Source: Acidimicrobiaceae bacterium | Lineage (GTDB): Bacteria; Actinomycetota; Acidimicrobiia; Acidimicrobiales; RAAP-2 | Direction: 5' to 3' | Length of the DNA stretch: 50,078 nucleotides | NCBI GenBank assembly: GCA_003132205.1 | Contig: PKWY01000042.1 | Coordinates: 25,231-75,308 of the forward strand | In this document: positions 40,552 through 49,769 of the stretch, piece by piece | Position numbering within the stretch: position 1 is the first letter of the stretch | Layout of the letters: every line of letters starts with the position of its first letter | Notes under the pieces: model-generated | What the model was told of the DNA's origin: nothing | Database searches by the model: none | Seen by the model: the letters and a program-made list of their open reading frames with translations, nothing else | Translations under genes and position numbers: made by a program

Positions 40552-41559
40552 TCATGCCCTCAGCCCTGCAATAATTTCACTGCGCGAATCAACATCCAAC
40601 GAGTACGGCGTATAGAGACTGAAGCGATCCACGACGTCGGCGAACCGGTCCAACACCCGACCCGCGACCTGCTTTGGCGTCGCAACGACCGCGAACGCGT
40701 TGAGCACGTCGTCGTCAATCAATCCGGCCATCTTCGCCCAGCCACCGGTGCGCGAGAGTACGTTGAGCTCGCTCTGCAATTCGCCCCAGCCCTGCAGTTC
40801 GAGGACGCCCCGGTACGCCGGCGTCGAACCGTAGAAACCGATCTGGGCACGGACCTTGTCCATAGAACTCTCCATCTCCGCGTCCGTGCGGCCGGTCGCG
40901 ATGAGACCCGAGAGGGAGATCTGGAACGTCTCGGGGGACCTTCCGGCCTTGGCGAGACCTCGCTCGAGGGCGGGCAGCGTCACTTCGCGAAGGTAGCGCT
41001 CGGTCGTGAAGGGATGCACCAGCAGTCCGTCGGCTACTTCGCCGGCGACTTCGGTCATCAACTCGCCGACGGCCGCGAGGAACACCTTCGGGGGTCCGAA
41101 CGAGTTCGGCCCCGGATCGAAGAACGGCGTCATCAACGTGTGCTTGTAGAACTCGCCGCGGAAACTGAGTTTGGTCCCCTCGTTCCAGCACGACCAGATC
41201 GCCCGCATCGCGAGGACGTACTCGCGCATCCGGGCCGCCGGGTGCGACCAGGGCATGGAGTACCGCTTCTCGATGTGCGGTTTGATCTGCGATCCGAGGC
41301 CCAGGAGCAGCCGCCCTTTCGAGAGTAACTGCACGTCGTTCGCCATCATCGCGGAGATCATTGGGCTTCGCCCGAAGGCGACGACGATCCCGGTGCCGAG
41401 TTCGATCTTCGTCGTCGCCGGCGCCGCCCCCGCCAGGATCAGCAGCGGGTCGTGGCCGACTTCGCCCGCCCACACTCCGTCGTAGCCGTCGGCCTCGATC
41501 TTGGACGCCTGCTCGGCGAAGTCGCCCGTTCCAAACGCGATCTCTCCGTCAATCAACAT
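40552..41559 (-). CDS. F420-dependent LLM-class oxidoreductase
   Basis: A 335-residue TIM-barrel protein of the luciferase-like monooxygenase superfamily. The opening IAFGTGDFAEQASKIEADGY and DGVWAGEVGHDPLLILA are typical, as are IELGTGIVVAFGRSPM and GRLLLGLGSQIKPHIEKRYS, which line the coenzyme site. It resembles the actinobacterial F420-type family TIGR03617. The substrate is unknown; F420-type enzymes here act as dehydrogenases or reductases. Together with the deazaflavin protein at 47,930 it indicates that the host makes F420. It stands alone, with about 197 gene-free bases to the DUF2156 gene that include GGTTGACCCTCAACC, a short inverted repeat. Confidence 0.85.
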   Translation of the reverse strand: MLIDGEIAFGTGDFAEQASKIEADGYDGVWAGEVGHDPLLILAGAAPATTKIELGTGIVVAFGRSPMISAMMANDVQLLSKGRLLLGLGSQIKPHIEKRYSMPWSHPAARMREYVLAMRAIWSCWNEGTKLSFRGEFYKHTLMTPFFDPGPNSFGPPKVFLAAVGELMTEVAGEVADGLLVHPFTTERYLREVTLPALERGLAKAGRSPETFQISLSGLIATGRTDAEMESSMDKVRAQIGFYGSTPAYRGVLELQGWGELQSELNVLSRTGGWAKMAGLIDDDVLNAFAVVATPKQVAGRVLDRFADVVDRFSLYTPYSLDVDSRSEIIAGLRA

Positions 41560-41756
41560 TGGGCCGAGATTACATCAACGTCCGGGTTGACCCTCAACCT
41601 AGAAAAGGCTGAAGCTGGCCGCAACGATCATCGAGCAACCAACCGGTACCCGGCGCCAACGGCATCGGCGCTTGCCTGCATTCCACGAGCTCAATGCGAC
41701 GCTCATCCGGGATCATCGAAAATTCACGAGACGCGCTCATTGAGCAGTTTGATGAG

Positions 41757-42752
41757 TCATCGCGCGACATTCGGAGTGACCAACCGCCGCGATCGCAGGA
41801 CGTACAGCGGAATGGTCCGGTCGGGTTCAAACTTCGATCGGAATTGATTGATGCCGGCGAAGCGATACTGGCGGTCGAAGAACTTGATCACACCGTTTCC
41901 GATGGCGCCGAGCTCATGCGGGTCGCTCCAGTGGTCGTGGGGACGCCAGAACGGCAAGGGCCCGTTCGAGGCGAACGCGAACTCTTCATCACGAAAGGTA
42001 TCGAGGGCGAGGGACATCGCGCCCTCCAACGCTCCGAGTGGGGCCTCGGGCGAACGCACGATGTCCTGGAGGTACCACCCCTCGTGGCTGACGGGCGTGC
42101 ACGTGACGAAGGCCAGAATTCCACCGGGACCGTCGCACACGAAGTACCGGCGAATGTCGGCCAACACATTGAATGAAGTGCGTAGGAACGAATCGGTTCG
42201 GCGTTCGTGACGGTCCTCCTTCCACTGGCGCTCCACGCGCTGCATGCCGTCGCAGTCGCCGGCGTCAACGAATGGAAACGCCTCGCGCCAGCGCAGCCCA
42301 AGCTTCGCCGCGTGGCTTCGCGCCCAACGCACCTTTTGACGACGTCCTCCACGTACCGACCACGCCGGAAGATCCAGGAAACTCTCGGTGCCGGTCCAGA
42401 TCGGAGTCATGCCGAGTTCGACACCCGCCGCGCGGGCATGCTCGCCCACTTCAATCAGGAACAACGGCTTGTCAACGTTGTTGGCGTGAGCCACCAAACG
42501 AGCGAGGAGATCGGGCTGATCGATGGCCCGGGCCACCGGGGAGCGCCAGGAGAGCAGGCATTTGCGACCCTCCAGGAACGCAACGAAGCTGCCGCGGTCG
42601 GCACTCCAAAGTAGTTGCCAAGGGTCTGGTCCAAGCACGTTGTACTGACCCGCCTCACAACCGTGAAGAGCGAGCGCGGCCAAGATCATTGTCCGGTCGT
42701 CGAGCAAGGTTTCAGGTCCAGTGAGTCCTGGCTCGGGCTTCTTCTCGCTCAT
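41757..42752 (-). CDS. DUF2156 protein, related to the phosphatidylglycerol lysyltransferase C-terminal domain
   Basis: A 331-residue soluble protein resembling the GNAT-like catalytic domain of MprF (DUF2156). It has LLWSADRGSFVAFLEGRKCL, then TPIWTGTESFLDLPAWSVRG followed by GRRQKVRWARSHAAKLG, which is the tRNA-binding-like R-rich segment, and GGILAFVTCTPVSHEGWYLQ. The full MprF has many membrane helices; here there are none, so this is a stand-alone domain. Lipid aminoacylation would change surface charge and sensitivity to cationic peptides, but without membrane helices this use is not assured. It is transcribed away from a DUF2157 gene. Starts at ATG. Confidence 0.8.
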   Translation of the reverse strand: MSEKKPEPGLTGPETLLDDRTMILAALALHGCEAGQYNVLGPDPWQLLWSADRGSFVAFLEGRKCLLSWRSPVARAIDQPDLLARLVAHANNVDKPLFLIEVGEHARAAGVELGMTPIWTGTESFLDLPAWSVRGGRRQKVRWARSHAAKLGLRWREAFPFVDAGDCDGMQRVERQWKEDRHERRTDSFLRTSFNVLADIRRYFVCDGPGGILAFVTCTPVSHEGWYLQDIVRSPEAPLGALEGAMSLALDTFRDEEFAFASNGPLPFWRPHDHWSDPHELGAIGNGVIKFFDRQYRFAGINQFRSKFEPDRTIPLYVLRSRRLVTPNVAR

Positions 42753-42924
42753 CAGAATCTGATCACCACATAATCAGGCGAGCGAGGTGCGTTCTCCCCA
42801 ATGTGACGGATTCAACCCGGGTCCGTGGGTTGCGTGAACAGCATGGACCGCGCGGACGAGGCTTCTTTCGCCGCAGGGGCGCGGCCCGGTGTCATGTCCA
42901 CCGCGAGAAGAAACTGAGTCGGGC

Positions 42925-43962
42925 TCAATGAGTCGAAGCGTGGCCGCCGCGGCGCTCTCTCGATTCGCTCACATCGTTGACCGTTGTCCGCGACCGGGTC
43001 GCCCTCCAGATGACGAAGCCAACCAAGGCGACTCCAAGAACAAAGACCACGAGTATCGCGACGGGACCACGAAGGTAGAAGGACAAGAGGCGAGCCACGA
43101 AGATGAAGAAACCCATCACGCCGAGGGCAACAACCGGCGGTTGCCGCGTCGAGAGCCCGATGGCCTCACCCCCCACGGCGCCCGGCAAACCGAAGGTGAT
43201 GCCGAGCGCCAGAATCGAATCCGAGATCGCGAGAGCCCCGGCGAAGAAGCCAACCTGCGCGACCATCGTCACGATGAGAGTTGGGCGGAGCACGCGCAAC
43301 GCGAGCGCTCCGAGTGCCACGCCGGCCGTCCACACGACGAGTCCGACCGTCGTGGTGCCCGGATGCCAATACTCCAACGAGATGAGACCGCCGACCGTGA
43401 GCCCGAGGCCGGCCACCGAGCTGAAGAACTGAAGGGGCCGATCGAGATTGCGCCAGAGGCCGACGCTCACGGCGGCGGCGACGAGTCCGGTGACGAGCAA
43501 CGTCCAGCCCGCGCTGTGCGCCGCCACACGGTCAATCAGCACCGCCGTGGCCATTGCGACGCCCCCTGTTCCGCACAGCCAGAAGAACCAACCAAACTCG
43601 GTCGTTCCTTCGACGCCCAGTCGCGAAACCACCCGGCCGCATCCGAATCCAAGCAACGTTACGACGACGCCGACGGCTAGACGACCGCCCAGGGCGAGAC
43701 CATGCCAGAGTCGGTTAACGAACAGTTCCCCACTCGCAAGGACCACAACGATGCCGAGATACGACACCAGCTCCGCCACGGGCGAGAGCCGACGCGCGAC
43801 CGGGGTTCCGGGGGGCTCTGCGCCAGCGACGCTCTCGCTTCGGGCCCGCTCGAATTGAACAATCCGTTCACTCTGCTCTTCGCTCACAATGCCGGCGCCC
43901 GCCCAACGGCGCGCCTGATCGGGCAGACTTTCGGATGACGAACGGGCAATCTCGGAAGGCAC
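42925..43962 (-). CDS. DUF2157-like membrane protein
   Basis: A 345-residue protein. The N-terminal 50 residues have the DUF2157 opening LPDQARRWAGAGIVSEEQSE. A polar linker follows and then about ten membrane helices, including LVSYLGIVVVLASGELFVNR and LAVGVVVTLLGFGCGRVVSR. The C-terminus is Arg- and His-rich. No enzymatic motif is visible. I chose a GTG at 43962 with GGAAGCGAGG upstream; a TTG at 43992 without a ribosome site would add ten residues. DUF2157 proteins have no established function. Confidence 0.75.
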   Translation of the reverse strand: MPSEIARSSSESLPDQARRWAGAGIVSEEQSERIVQFERARSESVAGAEPPGTPVARRLSPVAELVSYLGIVVVLASGELFVNRLWHGLALGGRLAVGVVVTLLGFGCGRVVSRLGVEGTTEFGWFFWLCGTGGVAMATAVLIDRVAAHSAGWTLLVTGLVAAAVSVGLWRNLDRPLQFFSSVAGLGLTVGGLISLEYWHPGTTTVGLVVWTAGVALGALALRVLRPTLIVTMVAQVGFFAGALAISDSILALGITFGLPGAVGGEAIGLSTRQPPVVALGVMGFFIFVARLLSFYLRGPVAILVVFVLGVALVGFVIWRATRSRTTVNDVSESRERRGGHASTH

Positions 43963-44406
43963 GTCGGCCTCGCTTCCAACTTCGTTTCCCAAACCGGCGA
44001 ATCATGCGACTTCAATCGACGTGAAGCGTCATGACCGTTCCCTGCCCTTCAGACGGGCAGCGCCGAATCCCCGGGCTCGCGAGGTGCCCGGACCCCTAGC
44101 GAGACGTGACATTCGAGTGGACCAATTGCGTTCGCTCAGCTGACTTCTTTCGCCCAAACTTCGTCTTTGAGTTAGACGTCGCCGCGTCCTCGGTCAATCC
44201 CCACTCGCAAGTTACTTCCGAGTAGCAGTCGAGGCGACACTGTCCTTCGGTCCAGTTGCCTACGATTCCACTGATTCAGGAGTGTGAACTCGACGCGACG
44301 GTGATTCTGGTTTGTTTGAACCAAATAGAATCTCTCCCATCACCACTACCGCCAATCACCTATGGACAACAACCGACCTCGTGGGGCCGGCGAAGGGGAT
44401 CCCCCG
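43963..44406. other. Gene-free region upstream of the pyruvate dehydrogenase operon
   Basis: No gene is evident. Two small inverted repeats are seen: CTTCA/TGAAG (about 44010-44026) and CTGCCC-7-GGGCAG (44042-44060). The second has no U-run, so it is not a clear terminator. TAGAAT at about 44326 may be a -10 box for pdhA. The last ten bases (44395-44404, GGGGATCCCC) form the palindromic ribosome-binding site discussed with the sulfite reductase gene. Confidence 0.4.
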
Positions 44407-45534
44407 ATGAGCGATCAAACTCGGACGCCACGAAAGGCCTCGGCCCGCTCAGAAGCCGGCACTCGCGCGAAATCGGTGAGTGCGTCTGAGACGGCGACCG
44501 ACGATGGCGATCGGTTAATCGACTTCTACCGACAGATGATCTTCATCCGCCGGTTCGAAGAGCGCGCCGCCAGGGGTTACACCCAGGCTCTCATCGGTGG
44601 ATACTGCCATTTGAACCTCGGTGAGGAAGCCGCGGTCGTTGGCCTGATGGCCGCACTGAGTCCCACCGACTACCTCTTCACGAACTACCGCGAACACGGC
44701 TACGCGATCACGCGCGGTATCGACGCGAATCGCGTGATGGCCGAACTCTACGGTAGGGTCGACGGTGTCTCCAAGGGTTGGGGCGGCTCGATGCACATGT
44801 TCGACATCACGCATCGGCTTCTCGGCGGCTACGGCATCGTCGGCGGACAGCTTCCCCTCGCCACCGGAGCGGCGCTCGCGATCGACTACCGCGGCGGCGG
44901 CGAGATCGTGATGTGCACCATGGGCGACGGGACGACGAACGTCGGGGCCTTCCACGAGTCGCTCAACATCGCGGCACTCTGGAACCTGCCGATCGTCTAC
45001 GTCATCATCAACAACCAGTTGGGCATGGGTACGACCGTGGAGAAGTCGTCCGCGGAGCCCGAGCTCTACAAGCGCGGGTCCGCCTACCGCATCGCCTCCG
45101 AGCGCGTGAACGGGCTTGACCCGCTCGCCGTCGCCGACGCCGCGACTCGCGCCATCGGTTCGGCCCGGGTCGGCAAGCCCTTCCTTCTCGAAGTCGTCAC
45201 CGAGCGACTGCGGGGCCACTCTGTCGTCGACCCGGCAAAATACCGTTCAGCCGAAGAGGTCGCCGGCCTCAAAGCTCATGACCCCGTTCACACGTTGGCC
45301 GAGCGGCTGCTCCGTGAGGGACTGCTCGACGCTGACGCGCTCGCCAAACTCGACGAGGAAGCGACGGCACGGTCCGACGCGGCCGCAGCGTTCGCCGAGG
45401 CCAGCGCGCTCCCCGACGTGTCGACGTTGTTCGACTACACGTACGCCACGCCGGTGCCGAACGACTCTCGTCGTCTACCCGGCCAGCCGTTGTTCGAGCC
45501 GGCGCCGATGCCGGGGTTGGAGGCGGGCGAATGA
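44407..45534 (+). CDS. pdhA: Pyruvate dehydrogenase E1 component, alpha subunit
   Basis: E1 alpha binds thiamine diphosphate and decarboxylates pyruvate, passing the acetyl group to E2. The 375-residue protein has the ThDP motif GDGTTNVGAFHESLNIAALW, closing with IVYVIINN. Near the start are IFIRRFEERAARGY and GGYCHLNLGEEAAVVGLMAA, and RGHSVVDPAKYRS is the phosphorylation-loop-like region. The first 30 residues are polar and Ala/Ser-rich. I chose ATG 44407 since AAGGGG lies upstream; an ATG at 44362 lacks a ribosome site. Acetoin dehydrogenase E1 is an alternative, but no aco-type genes accompany it. Its stop overlaps pdhB (ATGA). Confidence 0.88.
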   Translation: MSDQTRTPRKASARSEAGTRAKSVSASETATDDGDRLIDFYRQMIFIRRFEERAARGYTQALIGGYCHLNLGEEAAVVGLMAALSPTDYLFTNYREHGYAITRGIDANRVMAELYGRVDGVSKGWGGSMHMFDITHRLLGGYGIVGGQLPLATGAALAIDYRGGGEIVMCTMGDGTTNVGAFHESLNIAALWNLPIVYVIINNQLGMGTTVEKSSAEPELYKRGSAYRIASERVNGLDPLAVADAATRAIGSARVGKPFLLEVVTERLRGHSVVDPAKYRSAEEVAGLKAHDPVHTLAERLLREGLLDADALAKLDEEATARSDAAAAFAEASALPDVSTLFDYTYATPVPNDSRRLPGQPLFEPAPMPGLEAGE

Positions 45535-46547
45535 CCGTGATGACCTTTCGACAGGCCCTGCACGACACACTTCGGGCCGAGATGCTGCGCGACGAGAACG
45601 TTTTCCTGATGGGCGAGGAGATCGGCGTCTTCGAAGGCTCCTACAAGATCACGGCTGGTCTACTCGCGGAGTTCGGTGAGAAGCGAGTGCGCGACACCCC
45701 GATCGCTGAGGAGGGCTTCACCGGCGCGGCCATCGGCGCGGCCATGCTCGGGCTTCGTCCCGTCGTCGAGATCATGACGATCAACTTCACCCTGCTCGCG
45801 CTCGACCAGATCGTGAACCACGCCGCCAAGATCTATGGCATGTTCGGGGGCCAGGCAACGGTGCCCCTGGTGATCCGCACGCCAGGTGGCGGTGGCCAGC
45901 AGCTCGGCGCGACCCACTCGCAGAATATCGAGTTGTATTACGCGTTCGTGCCGGGCCTGAAGGTCGTCGCCCCGAGCACGCCGGCGGACGCCAAGGCGCT
46001 CTTACTGGCGGCAATCAGGGACGACGACCCGGTGCTCTTCCTCGAGAACCTGGCGCTCTACAACACCAAGGGCGAGGTGCCCGACGACGACACTCCCGGC
46101 GAGATCGGCAAGGCGGCGATCACGCGCGAAGGAAGCGACATCACGCTGATCGGCTATTCGCGGATGGCGCACGTCGCGTCCCAGGTGGCCGAGCAGCTCG
46201 CGCAGTCCGACGGGCTCGACATCGAGGTCGTCGACCTTCGCAGCCTGCGCCCGCTGGACCGCGAGACGGTCATCGCGTCCGTGAAGAAGACGCACGCCGC
46301 CGTCGTTCTCGAGGATGACTGGCTGACCTACGGCATCGGCGCCGAGGTTGCCGCGTCCATCTCCGACGGCGCCTTCGACTACTTGGATGCGCCCGTTCGA
46401 CGCGTCGCCATGGCCGAAGTGCCGCTGCCGTATTCGAAATCGTTGGAGACCGCCGCGTTGCCCTCAGTGGATGACGTGATCCAGGCCGTTTACCAGACTC
46501 TCGACGCTGTCGGCAATCGTCGCGAGAGGATCGGCAAGGAATCATGA
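45531..46547 (+). CDS. pdhB: Pyruvate dehydrogenase E1 component, beta subunit
   Basis: A 338-residue transketolase-like partner of E1 alpha. It starts MTVMTFRQALHDTLRAEMLR, then VFLMGEEIGVFEGSYKITAG and RVRDTPIAEEGFTGAAIGAA, with the conserved Glu that activates ThDP. VPLVIRTPGGGGQQLGATHS is the interface loop, and the transketolase C-terminal domain has IEVVDLRSLRPLDRETVIAS. Normal length. Both junctions, with pdhA and with pdhC, overlap by 4 bases, so the three are made together. Confidence 0.92.
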   Translation: MTVMTFRQALHDTLRAEMLRDENVFLMGEEIGVFEGSYKITAGLLAEFGEKRVRDTPIAEEGFTGAAIGAAMLGLRPVVEIMTINFTLLALDQIVNHAAKIYGMFGGQATVPLVIRTPGGGGQQLGATHSQNIELYYAFVPGLKVVAPSTPADAKALLLAAIRDDDPVLFLENLALYNTKGEVPDDDTPGEIGKAAITREGSDITLIGYSRMAHVASQVAEQLAQSDGLDIEVVDLRSLRPLDRETVIASVKKTHAAVVLEDDWLTYGIGAEVAASISDGAFDYLDAPVRRVAMAEVPLPYSKSLETAALPSVDDVIQAVYQTLDAVGNRRERIGKES

Positions 46548-47842
46548 TCGAAATCACCATGCCGCGTCTCTCCGACACCATGGAGGAAGGCGCGATCGCC
46601 ACCTGGCGAAAACAACCGGGAGACCAGGTCAGCGTCGGCGACATACTCGTCGAGATCGAGACCGACAAGGCCACGATGGAGTACGAGGCGTACGACGCGG
46701 GCACGCTGTCGCAAATCCTCGTCAACGAGGGTGAGACCGTGTCGATTGGAACGCCCATCGCCCTGCTCGACGACGGCAAGTCGTCTGGCCCCTCCGCGCC
46801 GGGCCAGTCGCCGAGCACACCCGCCAAAGTCGTTTCGGCGCCATCCGAGTCCGCGACGAAGGCCGAGCCCGACCAAGTTCCGCGGACCCAACCCGAGAGC
46901 GTCGACGAAGATCGACTGTTCGCCTCGCCACTGGTGCGAAAGCTGGCCCGGGAGCATCATCTCGACCTGAGCCAGGTACGCGGCAGCGGTCCCGGTGGAC
47001 GGATCATCCGCACCGATATCGAGGGACTGCTGACGACTGCGGGGACACTACCGGCGCCGGCACCGTCTCCCGCGAGGACGTCCGCCGCGCCGACTGTTGC
47101 CAAGCTGGTTGCGGTCGGCGCCCAGCAGGTTGACGAACGGCGCGGGACCGAGTCGGTCACCTTGAGCAACGCCCGCCGCGTCATCGCCCGCCGACTCGGC
47201 GAGAGTGCCCGCGGTATCCCCCACTTCTACGTCACCGCGGTCGCGGACGCCGAGGCGCTCGTGCAGCTGCGCGCCCAGATGAACGAGCAGTTCGCCGCGA
47301 TGGGGCGAGAAAAGGTGAGCATCAACGATCTGCTGATCCGGGCGTGCGCGCTCGCGTTGCGCGAGAACCCGCTCGTCAACGCCTCGTACATCGATGACGA
47401 GAGCCGCACCATGCTCGTGCACCAGCGGATCAACGTCGGCGTCGCCGTCGCCTCGGACAATGGCCTCGTCGTTCCGGTGATCTTCGACGCCGACCAGAAG
47501 TCGGTGGGCGAGCTCGGCGCGGAGGCCAAGCAGCTCGCGTCCCTCGCCCACGGCAAGGGCCTCACGATCGAACAGATGAGCGGCGGAACGTTCACGATCA
47601 GCAACCTCGGCATGTTCGGGGTCGAGCAGTTCACCGCGATCATCAACCCTCCCGAAGGGGCGATCCTGGCGGTGGGCGCTACCGCGCGCGAACCCGTGGC
47701 CGTCGGCGACGAGGTGGTGGTGCACCACCGCATGCGCTACACACTCTCGGCCGATCACCGGATCATCGACGGAGCGCTGGCCGCCCGTTTCCTTCAGACG
47801 CTCACGCGCCTGATCGAGAATCCCATCGCCATCATCGCCTGA
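46544..47842 (+). CDS. pdhC: Dihydrolipoamide acetyltransferase (E2)
   Basis: E2 transfers the acetyl group from lipoate to CoA. The 432-residue protein has one lipoyl domain, with the lipoylated Lys42 in ETDKATMEYEA. An Ala/Pro-rich linker follows, then the E3/E1-binding domain FASPLVRKLAREHHLDLSQ with RGSGPGGRIIRTDIE at residues 125-162, a second linker, and the catalytic domain. The catalytic His is in LSADHRIIDGALAARFLQ near residue 405, and GGTFTISNLGMFGVEQFTAI is present. One lipoyl domain is usual for this branch. No dihydrolipoamide dehydrogenase (E3) gene follows; the complex must share an E3 encoded elsewhere. Confidence 0.92.
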   Translation: MIEITMPRLSDTMEEGAIATWRKQPGDQVSVGDILVEIETDKATMEYEAYDAGTLSQILVNEGETVSIGTPIALLDDGKSSGPSAPGQSPSTPAKVVSAPSESATKAEPDQVPRTQPESVDEDRLFASPLVRKLAREHHLDLSQVRGSGPGGRIIRTDIEGLLTTAGTLPAPAPSPARTSAAPTVAKLVAVGAQQVDERRGTESVTLSNARRVIARRLGESARGIPHFYVTAVADAEALVQLRAQMNEQFAAMGREKVSINDLLIRACALALRENPLVNASYIDDESRTMLVHQRINVGVAVASDNGLVVPVIFDADQKSVGELGAEAKQLASLAHGKGLTIEQMSGGTFTISNLGMFGVEQFTAIINPPEGAILAVGATAREPVAVGDEVVVHHRMRYTLSADHRIIDGALAARFLQTLTRLIENPIAIIA

Positions 47843-47929
47843 TCGTTCCCGCCGGGGTCGCGACTCAGCAACTGGCGTGGCGCCATTCGCTGCAGTGGCC
47901 GCGACTGCGCTGCGCGGTCAAAGGAGCAG

Positions 47930-48382
47930 CTACGTGCCAGTCCGACGCGGCTCGCAGATGACCAGTGGGACGTCACGGCGGGCTCGCCGGCGGTAGCCGT
48001 CGTAGGGCCCATACGTCGACACCACCCGAGGCCACAAGGCGACGGTCTCCGCCTGAGTCGCGACGCGCGCGCGCATTGGTCGACGCTCACCCGTGACGAT
48101 CAGCTCGACGTCCACGGTGGTGAGGATGTTTCGGTACCAGTCCGGATCCCTGTCGTCACCACCCTTGGACGCCACCAGCACGTACCGACCATCTTCCACG
48201 ATCGGAACCGTCAGCATGGTCGAGCGGATCAGACCCGACCTGCGTCCGACGGTGAGCAACTCGACGATCGGCATCCCGAAGGCCGATCCCCCGACCCGGC
48301 CTCTGCTGGCGTGCACGACCACCCGATGGAACCTATTCAATGCCTTGAATCCGACATCGGTCAGGGACTCGCGCAGACTCAT
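47930..48382 (-). CDS. Deazaflavin (F420)-dependent nitroreductase family protein
   Basis: A 150-residue split-barrel protein of the DUF385/Ddn group. VVVHASRGRVGGSAFGMPIV, then ELLTVGRRSGLIRSTMLTV and DGRYVLVASKGGDDRDPDWY are hallmarks of the F420-binding family. Ddn in Mycobacterium reduces quinones and activates nitroimidazole drugs, and most relatives have unknown substrates. It starts at ATG and stands alone between pdhC, which it faces tail to tail with about 87 bases, and the MmgE/PrpD gene, which is on the same strand upstream. Confidence 0.87.
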   Translation of the reverse strand: MSLRESLTDVGFKALNRFHRVVVHASRGRVGGSAFGMPIVELLTVGRRSGLIRSTMLTVPIVEDGRYVLVASKGGDDRDPDWYRNILTTVDVELIVTGERRPMRARVATQAETVALWPRVVSTYGPYDGYRRRARRDVPLVICEPRRTGT

Positions 48383-48440
48383 CTTCCGAAGTTATCGGAC
48401 CTGGCCACTCAATGGCCACCGATCCTTCGAGACGCTGCTG

Positions 48441-49769
48441 CTACGTGAGCGGCACTGGTCCGTTCTCAATGAGGTCGCGGGTGTTCTCGAGAGCCCGAGC
48501 GACGCACAAGGCGATCTTGTCGCGGATCGCGCTCTCCGACATTGGCGAGAGAGTATCCGCCTCACTACTGACGTGGCTTCCTCCTGCCTCGACTGCGATG
48601 TTCGCCTTCGGGTGGACAGTGTTGTCGTCGCCCGTCTCTCGCACCTCGACCCGATCCGCGAGAGCGAGGATCTCCAGGTCCTTCAGCACTTCGACGGTCA
48701 GGTTGTCCAGCGTTGGCGCACCGCGCTCGAGCGTGAAGGCGACCAGGAAGGGAATGGAGTACTTGGCGTCACCCAGGGTCGACGGTCGGCGTCGCTGACC
48801 CGCGGGCTGGCAGAGCCGAAGCGCCGATTGATTGACCTCGATCACGACTCGATCCGGGCGCACCGCACCGAGCTGCTCCCGGATGCCAATTGCGGCGGCG
48901 ACGTACGTGTGCGTCAGCCTGCAGCACGGCCACCGCTTGACGTCCGTCGAGAGAAACGACCACGCGGCCGAGTCGTCGAGCAGTCGACTCGCCTTGTCAA
49001 CTGCGAGATCGTGGCCCATGTAGAGAGGGAACAGTCCGGCTTCGCCGTCGAGTGACTCTTCGGGCCCGATGATGCCCTCACGAGCGAGCAGCGCGGCGCG
49101 GACCCCACCCTCGGCGGCGAAGGCGGGATAGATCGACCTCGCCGTCGAGCCGGTCCCGAACCCCGCCTGCTTCGAGCCCGCGGCTTGCATCGTGGCAAGT
49201 CCGATAGCCGACACCAACTCCTCCTCGTTGAGAAAGAGCATCAAACCAGCCGCGATCGAGGCACCGACGTAGCCGTAGAGCTGGGTCAGGAACCAACCTG
49301 AGGCCGGACCATCGCCGACCGGTTCAGTCACTTCGCCGAGCCGGCACATCACCTCGTTGCCCACGGCAACGGCTCGGCACAGTCGTTCATTGTCATGCGA
49401 ATCAACTAGGTCGCCTATTGCCAGGACCGCCGGCAGAATGACCGTCGTCGGGTGCAATCTGGCGTTGTCGTGGATGTCGTCAAAGTCGAGCGCGTGGATC
49501 AGTGCCGCGTTGGCGAACGCGGCCGCCAACGGTGCGAGACCTGAGGTTGGCTTGCCGCCAATGCCTCCGAGGACCCTCGCTGGCCCGGGGCCGCCACTGA
49601 TCGTGGCCGTACGCAGGATCTGTTCGCCAACATCCTCGACGCGCGCGGCCATGGCGATACTGGTCGCGTCAAGGATGTGGAGCTGCACCTTGCGCGCAAG
49701 GGCGCCGGGCAGCGGTTCGTCGAACCTCGCCCGGGCCCAGCGCGCCAGCTCCCTCGAGAGCGACGTCAC
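48441..49769 (-). CDS. MmgE/PrpD family protein
   Basis: A 442-residue protein of the 2-methylcitrate dehydratase (PrpD)/immune-responsive gene family. It has the N-terminal helical domain with LARKVQLHILDATSIAMAAR, then FANAALIHALDFDDIHDNAR, with the conserved HxxDxDD, and HPTTVILPAVLAIGD, the usual block. VKRWPCCRLTHTYVAAAIGI (the KxxPxC region) is in the middle of the chain. The family acts on methylcitrate, aconitate-like or other hydroxy-acids; the true reaction of this one is not known since no prp gene is near. The start is GTG. It is the last full gene of the window. Confidence 0.85.
   Translation of the reverse strand: MTSLSRELARWARARFDEPLPGALARKVQLHILDATSIAMAARVEDVGEQILRTATISGGPGPARVLGGIGGKPTSGLAPLAAAFANAALIHALDFDDIHDNARLHPTTVILPAVLAIGDLVDSHDNERLCRAVAVGNEVMCRLGEVTEPVGDGPASGWFLTQLYGYVGASIAAGLMLFLNEEELVSAIGLATMQAAGSKQAGFGTGSTARSIYPAFAAEGGVRAALLAREGIIGPEESLDGEAGLFPLYMGHDLAVDKASRLLDDSAAWSFLSTDVKRWPCCRLTHTYVAAAIGIREQLGAVRPDRVVIEVNQSALRLCQPAGQRRRPSTLGDAKYSIPFLVAFTLERGAPTLDNLTVEVLKDLEILALADRVEVRETGDDNTVHPKANIAVEAGGSHVSSEADTLSPMSESAIRDKIALCVARALENTRDLIENGPVPLT

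Noticed and set aside
41594..41830. 78-codon leftward frame between the LLM enzyme and the DUF2156 gene
   Set aside because: It overlaps the DUF2156 gene in another frame and has no similarity or ribosome site.
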